This document shows, piece after piece, positions 57,525 through 64,000 of a stretch of 64,000 nucleotides of DNA. How positions within the stretch are numbered: position 1 is the stretch's first letter; every line of letters starts with the position of its first letter. The notes under the pieces are model-generated. The model did no database searches, was not told the DNA's origin, and worked only from the letters and a program-made list of their open reading frames with translations. The stretch lies in the NCBI RefSeq assembly GCF_900636545.1, contig NZ_LR134290.1:4898001-4962000 (forward strand), in the 5' to 3' direction. This DNA comes from Pseudomonas mendocina. GTDB lineage: Bacteria > Pseudomonadota > Gammaproteobacteria > Pseudomonadales > Pseudomonadaceae. A program made the position numbers and the translations under genes.

Positions 57525-58364
57525 ATGACCGGGATTAAAAAAGTCCTTCATGGCGTGCCCGCCGACAGTCTGACCCGGTTGAAACCGCAGAAACTTGGCC
57601 GGCACTATCATAAGATTCCCAACTATATTCGCGAGCTTTCCAGCAAATATCCGCGAATCATCAGCGACTACTTTCTGCGCAACTATCGAATCAATCTCGA
57701 GCTGCTTCGGGTCGATGTTCACGAGCAGGTAGATAAAGAAGCCGAGTGTCTCTATCGCTCGCCACTGGGCAAGGTTGGCTTCGCCATGGACCGCCCTCTG
57801 CTGACCGAAGCGCTGGAGTGCTACTACGGCGGCACCTGTCTGCCCAACCATGAAGAGACACCGGTAAGCACCTCGGAACAACGCATGCGCACCCGTCTGG
57901 GCCTGGATGTCAGCCAGTTGTTCGCCCGCTCGATTCTCGCCGGGCAGACCTTCGGCAGGCTTGAGCCTTATGACAACGCCTATGAAGAGGCTGTCTGGGA
58001 GTACGTGGCGGAGTTCAACTTCACCAGCCATATCACCGGCAGCCAGGCATCGATCTTCATCTACCTCGATACGCAACTGGTCGATGAGCTCACCAGCCGC
58101 CTTACGCCACCTGCACCCGCGGCCCAGGCCGGCAACTCGCTCAATCAGATTCGTCAGTTGCCGGTACGCCTGGACTGCGTGGTGGCCAGCCTGCAGATGC
58201 CCCTGTCGCAGGTGCTCGCGCTACGCCCCGGCGACATCCTGCCGATGCGCCTGCTGGAGCGCTGCGACGTGCAGATCAACCAGCAGAAGCTGTTTCGCGG
58301 CGCCATCTTCGAAGACGACGGCTCCTTGTTCCTGACTTCGCTTGAGAGCGTGAAAACACCATGA
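57525..58364 (+). CDS. fliM: Flagellar motor switch protein FliM, lateral type, without CheY-binding peptide
   Basis: A 279-residue protein (ATG 57525; a GTG at 57483 would add 14 residues). The middle CheC-like domain is recognisable from ECYYGGTC and STSEQRMRTRLG, and the C-terminal SPOA domain reads RLDCVVASLQMPLSQVLALR then PMRLLERCDVQINQQKLFRG. The N-terminal LSQxEIDALL peptide that binds CheY-P in polar and enteric FliM is missing in both start options. It is the first gene of the rightward operon and overlaps fliN by four bases. Confidence 0.85.
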   Translation: MTGIKKVLHGVPADSLTRLKPQKLGRHYHKIPNYIRELSSKYPRIISDYFLRNYRINLELLRVDVHEQVDKEAECLYRSPLGKVGFAMDRPLLTEALECYYGGTCLPNHEETPVSTSEQRMRTRLGLDVSQLFARSILAGQTFGRLEPYDNAYEEAVWEYVAEFNFTSHITGSQASIFIYLDTQLVDELTSRLTPPAPAAQAGNSLNQIRQLPVRLDCVVASLQMPLSQVLALRPGDILPMRLLERCDVQINQQKLFRGAIFEDDGSLFLTSLESVKTP

Positions 58365-58732
58365 GCAGCCCCATTTCCGATAACGATTTCGACAGCCTGA
58401 TCAACGACGCCGGCCTCAATCTCGACGAGTCCGGCAGCGACTCCGCGCCCGAGCAGGCGCCGACCGCATTGCCGCAGCAGGACCTGAGCTTCTTCGGCAA
58501 GATTCCGGTCAACGTGACCCTGGAGGTGGCCTCCACCGAGATCACCCTCAAGGAGTTGATGGATGTCGATGCCGGCAGCGTGATCGCCCTCGACAAGCTG
58601 GCCGGCGAGCCGCTGGACGTGAAGGTCAACGGCGCACTGTTCGCCAAGGCCGAGGTGGTGGTGATGAACGGCAACTACGGCCTGCGCATCGTCGAGCTGT
58701 CCGGCAGCGGCCTTAGCGGGCTGGGCGTGTGA
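58361..58732 (+). CDS. fliN: Flagellar motor switch protein FliN
   Basis: A 123-residue protein with an unstructured acidic N-terminus and the SPOA domain IPVNVTLEVASTEITLKELM, then DVKVNGALFAKAEVVVMNGN. It forms the bottom of the C-ring and contacts FliH. It overlaps fliM (ATGA) and fliP. Confidence 0.93.
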   Translation: MSSPISDNDFDSLINDAGLNLDESGSDSAPEQAPTALPQQDLSFFGKIPVNVTLEVASTEITLKELMDVDAGSVIALDKLAGEPLDVKVNGALFAKAEVVVMNGNYGLRIVELSGSGLSGLGV

Positions 58733-59484
58733 TGCTGCGCCGGCTGCTGCAAACCGGCCTGCTGCTGGCGGCGCTGTGCTGCCCGCTGCTGGCCCAGGCG
58801 GCCGGCGGCGACATCACCCTGTTCAACTTCAACGACACCGAAGACGGCCAGACCCTGAGCGTCAAGCTGCAGATCCTGCTGATCATGACGCTGCTGGGAT
58901 TTCTCCCGGCCATGCTGATGATGATGACCTGCTTCACCCGCTTCATCATCGTCCTGGCCATCCTGCGCCAGGCTATCGGCCTGCAGCAGAGCCCGCCCAA
59001 CCCGGTGCTGATCGGCATCGCCCTGTGCCTCACCCTGCTGGTGATGCGCCCGGTGTGGCAGGAGATGTACACCGAGGCTTATGTGCCCTTCGAAGCAGAC
59101 CAGATCAGCCTCGAGCAGGGGCTGGGCGAGGGCAAGCGCATCATCAGCCAGTTCATGCTGGCGCAAACCAGCAAGAACTCGCTGGAGACCCTGGTCGCCC
59201 TCGCGGGCGAGGAAATGCCCGATGACCTGGCCCAACTGGATTTCTCCCTGCTGCTGCCGGCCTTCGTGTTGAGCGAGCTGAAGACCGCCTTCCAGCTCGG
59301 CTTCATGATCTTCGTGCCGTTTCTGGTAATCGACCTGGTGGTGGCCAGCGTACTCATGGCGATGGGCATGATGATGCTGTCGCCAATGATGATCTCGCTG
59401 CCGTTCAAACTGCTGGTCTTCGTTCTGGTGGACGGTTGGACGCTGCTGGTCGGCACCCTCACCACCAGTATCCAGCCCTATTAG
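58732..59484 (+). CDS. fliP: Flagellar export gate protein FliP
   Basis: A 250-residue membrane protein starting with a signal peptide (MLRRLLQTGLLLAALCCPLL). The conserved motifs TCFTRFIIVLAILRQAIGLQ and RPVWQEMYTEAYVPFEADQ are followed by FVPFLVIDLVVASVLMAMGM. FliP forms the export gate with FliQ and FliR. No fliO precedes it, unlike in polar clusters. The ATG at 58732 sits in TGATG with the fliN stop. Confidence 0.94.
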   Translation: MLRRLLQTGLLLAALCCPLLAQAAGGDITLFNFNDTEDGQTLSVKLQILLIMTLLGFLPAMLMMMTCFTRFIIVLAILRQAIGLQQSPPNPVLIGIALCLTLLVMRPVWQEMYTEAYVPFEADQISLEQGLGEGKRIISQFMLAQTSKNSLETLVALAGEEMPDDLAQLDFSLLLPAFVLSELKTAFQLGFMIFVPFLVIDLVVASVLMAMGMMMLSPMMISLPFKLLVFVLVDGWTLLVGTLTTSIQPY

Positions 59485-59496
59485 CGAGGCCTTGCG

Positions 59497-59769
59497 ATGC
59501 TCACGCCCGAACACGCCGCCCAGCTAGTGGCCCATGCCGTCTACATCACCGGTCTGATCGTCTGTGTGCTGGTGGTGCCGAGCCTGCTCGGTGGCCTGCT
59601 GGTAAGCATTTTCCAGGCCGCCACGCAGATCAACGAGCAGATGCTCAGTTTTCTGCCGCGTCTGCTGATCACCCTGGCCATGCTGGTGTTCTCCGGCCAC
59701 TGGATCCTGCGCACGCTGGGGGACCTGTTCATCGAAACCTTCAAGCAGGCCGGTCACCTGGTGGGCTGA
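59497..59769 (+). CDS. fliQ: Flagellar export gate protein FliQ
   Basis: A 90-residue two-helix membrane protein (LIVCVLVVPSLLGGLLVSIF, QAATQINEQMLSFLPRLLIT) forming part of the export gate. It lies 12 bases after fliP and three before fliR. Confidence 0.94.
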   Translation: MLTPEHAAQLVAHAVYITGLIVCVLVVPSLLGGLLVSIFQAATQINEQMLSFLPRLLITLAMLVFSGHWILRTLGDLFIETFKQAGHLVG

Positions 59770-59772
59770 CGC

Positions 59773-60567
59773 ATGTCCGAACCCGTGCTGCACGCCAGCC
59801 AGTATCTGACCAGCCTGCAAGCCTACTGGTGGCCGTTCTGCCGCATCGTTGCCCTGCTCAGCATGGCGCCGCTGTTCAACCACAAGGCGGTGTCGGTGCG
59901 CGTACGCGTCCTACTCGCCCTGGCGCTGACGGTAGCCCTCGGTGCGGCACTGCCGGACATGCCGCAGATCGACCCACTGTCACTCAAAGGCCTGATGACC
60001 GCCCTGGAGCAGATCGCCTTCGGCGTGCTGCTGGGCCTGACCCTGCAATTGGTGTTCACCATCTTCATGCTGGTCGGTGAGGTGGTATCGACGCAGATGG
60101 GCATGAGCATGGCGCGTTACAACGACCCGGTGAATGGTGTGTCGTCGTCTTCGATCATCTACCAGCTGTACTTCATCCTACTGGTGCTGCTGTTCTTCGC
60201 CATCGACGGCCATCTGGTCACCGTCAGCGTGCTGTATCAGAGCTTCCTGTTCTGGCCGGTTGGCAGCGGCCTGCATTTTCAGGGCGCGCAGAGCTTCATC
60301 CAGGCCTTTTCCTGGGTGCTGGCAGCCGCCGTGCTGGTAACCCTGCCCGTGGTGTTCTGCCTGACCCTGGTGCAGTTCTGCTTCGGCCTGCTCAACCGCA
60401 TCTCGCCGGCGATGAATCTGTTCTCCCTCGGCTTTCCCATCAGCATCCTGATGGGGCTGCTGTGCATCTACCTGACCCTGCCCAACCTGCCTGACAGCTA
60501 CCTGCACCTGACCCGAGAGCTGCTCAATGGCATCGGCGTGATTCTGCGCGAGGGCGGTGATGTCTGA
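59773..60567 (+). CDS. fliR: Flagellar export gate protein FliR
   Basis: A 264-residue membrane protein with six to seven helices (VRVRVLLALALTVALGAALP, GQEVVSTQMGMSMA-type motif as GEVVSTQMGMSMARYNDPVN, CLTLVQFCFGLLNRISPAMN). It completes the FliPQR gate. Its end overlaps flhB by eight bases. Confidence 0.94.
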   Translation: MSEPVLHASQYLTSLQAYWWPFCRIVALLSMAPLFNHKAVSVRVRVLLALALTVALGAALPDMPQIDPLSLKGLMTALEQIAFGVLLGLTLQLVFTIFMLVGEVVSTQMGMSMARYNDPVNGVSSSSIIYQLYFILLVLLFFAIDGHLVTVSVLYQSFLFWPVGSGLHFQGAQSFIQAFSWVLAAAVLVTLPVVFCLTLVQFCFGLLNRISPAMNLFSLGFPISILMGLLCIYLTLPNLPDSYLHLTRELLNGIGVILREGGDV

Positions 60568-61693
60568 GCAGAGCAGTGGCCAGGAGAAAACGGAAGAGGC
60601 TTCCGCGCACAAGCTGAAGAAGAGCAAGGACGACGGCCAGGTCGCGCGCTCCAAGGACCTGTCGACCACCATCTCGCTGATCGCCACCCTGTTCATTCTC
60701 AAGTTCAGCGCCGGGCTGTTCCTCGAAGGGCTCAATGACAGCTTCCGCCTGTCATACATCCAGTTCGGCCACAGCGAGATCGGCCTCGACGACCTCGACA
60801 CCCTGCTGGGCTACAACATGCTGGTATTCATCAAGCTGCTCGCACCACTGCTGCTCACCTCCCTGCTGGTGGTGGTGCTGTCGCTGGTGCCAGGCGGCTG
60901 GGTGTTCTCCGCAAAGAACTTCGCACCTAAGTTCAGCAAGCTCAACCCCATCACCGGCCTCGGCCGGATCTTCTCGGCACAGAACTGGAGCGAGCTGCTC
61001 AAGTCGGTGCTCAAGGTGCTGGTACTGCTCGGCGTTGGCTATGTGCTGGTGCGCGCGGCCCTCCCGGACCTGATCGCGCTGCAGCGCAGCAGCGTGCTCG
61101 AGGCCGTCTCGGCAGCCTTTGACCTGACCTTCAATCTGACCCTGTGCCTGATGCTGATCTTCGTCGTGTTCTCCTTCATCGACATCCCGCTGCAGCGCTA
61201 CTTCTTCCTCAAGAAACTGCGCATGACCAAGCAGGAGCGCAAGGAGGAACACAAGAATCAGGAGGGTCGCCCGGAGGTCAAGGCACGCATCAAGCAGTTG
61301 CAGCGGCAGATGTTGCAGCGGCAGATCAGCAGGGTGATCAAGAACGCCGACGTGGTCATCGTCAATCCAACGCACTATGCAGTGGCACTCAAGTACGACA
61401 CCCAGAAGGCTGCCGCGCCCTTCGTGCTGGCCAAGGGCGTCGACGAGACCGCGCTGTACATGCGCCAGATGGCTGCCAAGCACTCACTCGAAGTGGTGGA
61501 AATCCCGCCGCTGGCACGTGCCATCTACTTCACCACCCAGATCAACCAGCAGATCCCGGCACCGCTGTATACCGCGGTGGCCCATGTACTGACCTACATC
61601 CTGCAGCTCAAGGCCTGGCGCCAGGGCCGCAGAAGCAAGCCGCAACTGGCGAGCAACCTTCCGATTCCCGACAGCTTGGCCAACAGGGGCTGA
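60560..61693 (+). CDS. flhB: Flagellar export switch protein FlhB
   Basis: A 377-residue protein with four membrane helices and the autocleavage motif NPTH at 269-272 (VVIVNPTHYAVALKYD), which switches export from hook to filament substrates. It starts MSEQSSGQEKTEEASAHKLK, and the ATG at 60560 sits inside the 3' end of fliR. Full length. Confidence 0.95.
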   Translation: MSEQSSGQEKTEEASAHKLKKSKDDGQVARSKDLSTTISLIATLFILKFSAGLFLEGLNDSFRLSYIQFGHSEIGLDDLDTLLGYNMLVFIKLLAPLLLTSLLVVVLSLVPGGWVFSAKNFAPKFSKLNPITGLGRIFSAQNWSELLKSVLKVLVLLGVGYVLVRAALPDLIALQRSSVLEAVSAAFDLTFNLTLCLMLIFVVFSFIDIPLQRYFFLKKLRMTKQERKEEHKNQEGRPEVKARIKQLQRQMLQRQISRVIKNADVVIVNPTHYAVALKYDTQKAAAPFVLAKGVDETALYMRQMAAKHSLEVVEIPPLARAIYFTTQINQQIPAPLYTAVAHVLTYILQLKAWRQGRRSKPQLASNLPIPDSLANRG

Positions 61694-61696
61694 TTC

Positions 61697-63793
61697 ATGA
61701 ACCTACTGCAGCAACTCGCGCCCACCTTCCGCAGCGGCCGCATCGGCATTCCGGTGTTGATCCTGTCGATCCTGGCCATGGTCATCCTGCCGTTGCCGCC
61801 GGTGCTGCTCGACGCCCTGTTTACCTTCAACATCGCCATGGCCATCCTGGTGCTGCTGGTCAGCGTGTCGTCCAAGAGCCCACTGGATTTCTCCCTGTTC
61901 CCCACGGTGATCCTGATCACCACCCTGCTGCGTCTGTGCCTGAACGTCGCCTCAACACGTGTGGTACTGCTCGAGGGCCACACCGGTACCGGTGCTGCGG
62001 GCAAGGTGATCGAGTCGTTCGGTGAAGTGGTGATCGGCGGCAACTTCATCGTCGGCCTGGTGGTGTTCGTGATCCTGATGATCATCAACTTCATCGTCGT
62101 CACCAAGGGCGGTGAGCGCATCTCCGAGGTCACCGCACGCTTCACCCTCGACGCCCTGCCGGGTAAACAGATGGCAATCGATGCCGACCTCAATGCCGGA
62201 CTGATCGAACAGAGCGAAGCCAAGCGTCGCCGCGCCGAGGTCGCCAAGGAAGCCGATTTCTACGGTGCCATGGACGGTGCTTCGAAGTTCGTCCGCGGTG
62301 ATGCCATCGCCGGTATCCTGATCCTGTTGATCAACCTGTTCGGCGGTTTCGCCATTGGTCTGTTCGTCTACGACCTGGGCGCGGGTCAGGCCTTCCAGCA
62401 GTATGCCCTGCTCACCATCGGTGATGGCCTGGTGGCGCAAATCCCGGCACTGCTGCTGTCCACTGCGGCGGCCATCATCGTCACGCGGATCAACGAATCC
62501 TCGGAGATTACCGACCAGGTACACCGCCAGTTGCTGGCTCAACCGGCGCTGCTCTATACCGTAGCCGGCATTCTGTTCACCCTGGCGTTGGTGCCAGGCA
62601 TGCCGCACCTGGCCTTCATCAGCTTCGCCGCTCTAGTGGCCTTCGTCGCCTGGATGGTGGCGCGCAATGGCCCGCCCAGGGAGGCCGCCAGCCTTGAGCA
62701 GGTCGAGGCCCTGGGCAAGGCAATGGACCAGGAGCGCGCGCAGAACCTGGTGTGGGAAGACATTCCGCTGGTGGAGCGTCTGTCGGTATCGCTGGGCTAC
62801 AAGCTGGTCGGCCTGGTCAACGAAGCCGCCGGCGCGCCGCTGACCCAACGCGTACGTGGCGTACGCCAAACCCTCTCGGAGAGTCTGGGCTTCCTCCTGC
62901 CGGAGGTGCATATCCGCGACAGCCTGCGCCTGAAGGCTTCGCAATACAGTATCCAGATCAACGGCGAGAAGATTGACGGTGCGGAGTTGCACGCCGATCG
63001 CATGATGGCCATTCCCTCGCCAGAGTTGTATGGCGAGATAGACGGCATACTCGGCGTCGACCCGGCCTACCGCATGCAGGTGGTGTGGATTCAACCGGAG
63101 GACAAGGCGCGTGCATTGAACCTCGGCTACCAGGTGATCGACTGTGCCAGCGTGATCGCCACGCACCTGAACAAGGTGATCCGCGAGCACCTGCCGGACG
63201 TGTTCAAGCACGATGACGTCGATCATCTGATGCAACGTCTCCAGGTCCAGGCGCCGAAGCTGGCCGAGAGCCTGAAGAACCAGCTCAGTTATACCCAGCA
63301 GCACCGCGTCTATCGCCAGTTGCTGCAGGAACAGGTGCCACTCAAGGACATCGTCACCATCGCCACCACCTTGCTGGAAGCCAGCGAGTCGACCAAGGAC
63401 CCGGTACTGCTGGCATCCGACGTGCGCTATGCACTGCGGCGCAGCATCGTCGGCATGATCGCCGGCGAGCGTCAGGAGCTGTCGGTGTTCATCCTCGAGA
63501 ATGCACTGGAAAACACCCTGCTCAACGCCCTGGCCATCGCACAGCAGGCCGGCCCGGTGAGTCTGGACAACATCCCGGTAGAGCCGAGCCTGCTCAACCA
63601 ACTGCAAAACACCATGCCGGTGGTGAAGGAGAAACTGCGCAAGGACGGCCATCCCCCGATCCTTACCGTGATGCCGCAGCTACGCCCGTTGCTGGCACGC
63701 TACGCCCGGGTCTTCAGCCCAGGGTTGCATGTGCTGTCGCAGAATGAGATCCCTGACCGAGTAGGAGTGAATATCCTCGGCACCCTGGGCTGA
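61697..63793 (+). CDS. flhA: Flagellar export protein FlhA
   Basis: A 698-residue protein with eight membrane helices in the N-terminal half. The FHIPEP-type motif is LRLCLNVASTRVVLLEGH, then VVIGGNFIVGLVVFVI and ALPGKQMAIDADLNAGLI. The C-terminal cytoplasmic nonamer domain binds chaperone-substrate complexes. It follows flhB by three bases. In polar Pseudomonas clusters flhF follows; here a hairpin and an unrelated minus-strand gene follow. Confidence 0.95.
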   Translation: MNLLQQLAPTFRSGRIGIPVLILSILAMVILPLPPVLLDALFTFNIAMAILVLLVSVSSKSPLDFSLFPTVILITTLLRLCLNVASTRVVLLEGHTGTGAAGKVIESFGEVVIGGNFIVGLVVFVILMIINFIVVTKGGERISEVTARFTLDALPGKQMAIDADLNAGLIEQSEAKRRRAEVAKEADFYGAMDGASKFVRGDAIAGILILLINLFGGFAIGLFVYDLGAGQAFQQYALLTIGDGLVAQIPALLLSTAAAIIVTRINESSEITDQVHRQLLAQPALLYTVAGILFTLALVPGMPHLAFISFAALVAFVAWMVARNGPPREAASLEQVEALGKAMDQERAQNLVWEDIPLVERLSVSLGYKLVGLVNEAAGAPLTQRVRGVRQTLSESLGFLLPEVHIRDSLRLKASQYSIQINGEKIDGAELHADRMMAIPSPELYGEIDGILGVDPAYRMQVVWIQPEDKARALNLGYQVIDCASVIATHLNKVIREHLPDVFKHDDVDHLMQRLQVQAPKLAESLKNQLSYTQQHRVYRQLLQEQVPLKDIVTIATTLLEASESTKDPVLLASDVRYALRRSIVGMIAGERQELSVFILENALENTLLNALAIAQQAGPVSLDNIPVEPSLLNQLQNTMPVVKEKLRKDGHPPILTVMPQLRPLLARYARVFSPGLHVLSQNEIPDRVGVNILGTLG

Positions 63794-63806
63794 CCGATTC
63801 ACCGAA

Positions 63807-63830
63807 GGTGGATGCGCTCTCGCATCCACC
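63807..63830 (+). terminator. Hairpin ending the fliM-flhA operon
   Basis: GGTGGATGCG, loop CTCT and CGCATCCACC form a perfect ten-pair stem 13 bases after the flhA stop. There is no T-run after it, so termination may be assisted by Rho. Confidence 0.6.
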
Positions 63831-63893
63831 ACGCCTCGCCAGCCTTACAGCAGCAGATCGTCCTCACCTGCGCGTCACCGGCTTTGGCCCCGC

Positions 63894-64000
63894 CTAAGCT
63901 TTCTCCTTACGCACTTTGCGCATCCCTTCGATCAGCCGGACGTACTCGGCCGAATCCCCCTGCAGGGCGAGCCCAGCCTCAAAGAATCCTGTGCGGGTAT
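63894..64000 (-). CDS. Unknown protein, C-terminal fragment cut by window edge
   Basis: A minus-strand frame enters from the right edge and ends with TAG at 63894-63896. The last residues are EYVRLIEGMRKVRKEKA, preceded by a short hydrophobic-acidic stretch. The composition resembles small DNA-binding or antitoxin-type proteins but is too short to classify. It is convergent with flhA. Confidence 0.4.
   Translation of the reverse strand, partial: TRTGFFEAGLALQGDSAEYVRLIEGMRKVRKEKA

Noticed and set aside
57525..63793. Type III secretion (SctQ/R/S/T/U/V) interpretation
   Set aside because: FliM/FliN pair, FlhB/FlhA sequences and the neighbouring fliE-J, flgM genes are flagellar.

Overview
The window is a high-GC gammaproteobacterial chromosome segment and is best read as Pseudomonas, probably near the P. 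mendocina / P. oleovorans / P. pseudoalcaligenes group (species placement is inference). The order rpmB-rpmG, radC, coaBC, dut, algC, argB, then pyrE, crc, rph, yicC, gmk, rpoZ, spoT, ridA, then oxyR, recG, hupA, rubB, then phoR-phoB, ubiA, ubiC matches the known chromosomal order in Pseudomonas. Crc and the long membrane-anchored AlgC are Pseudomonas hallmarks. No phage, transposase, integrase, CRISPR, tRNA or rRNA was recognised.

Region 1 (1-14 kb) is accessory metabolism and signalling. It holds the end of a RidA-family gene, a LysR regulator, a putrescine-type gamma-glutamylation pair (PuuB- and PuuA-like), a methyl-accepting protein with its sensor-like part at the C-terminus, an FAD oxidoreductase of the SelD-associated family coupled to an AraC regulator, and a membrane fatty acid desaturase. 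It ends with a large 7TM-PAS-GGDEF-EAL protein convergent with a receiver-HDOD protein.

Region 2 (14-49 kb) is conserved housekeeping: ribosomal proteins L28/L33, coenzyme A, dUTP, alginate/LPS sugar and arginine synthesis, pyrimidine synthesis, Crc, RNA processing, GMP kinase, RNA polymerase omega, ppGpp metabolism, oxidative stress (OxyR), RecG, HU, rubredoxin reductase, an outer-membrane barrel, a CBS/CorC membrane protein, PhoR/PhoB with a Pho box, and ubiquinone synthesis (UbiA, UbiC).

Region 3 (49.3-63.8 kb) is the most notable part. It is a second-type (lateral, Laf-like) flagellar gene cluster placed directly beside ubiC. A leftward operon runs lafK-fliE-fliF-fliG-fliH-fliI-fliJ-flgM-flgN. 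A rightward operon runs fliM-fliN-fliP-fliQ-fliR-flhB-flhA. They diverge from an AT-rich spacer that carries a perfect inverted repeat. The usual Pseudomonas polar neighbours (fleQ-fleSR, fliK/L/O, flhF, fleN, che genes) are absent, and the order matches the lateral systems of Vibrio and Aeromonas. FliM lacks the N-terminal CheY-binding peptide and FliG lacks several motor charge residues, so motor control probably differs from the polar flagellum. Hook, rod, filament, sigma-28 and stator genes of the system must lie outside the window. A gene fragment on the minus strand is cut by the right edge.
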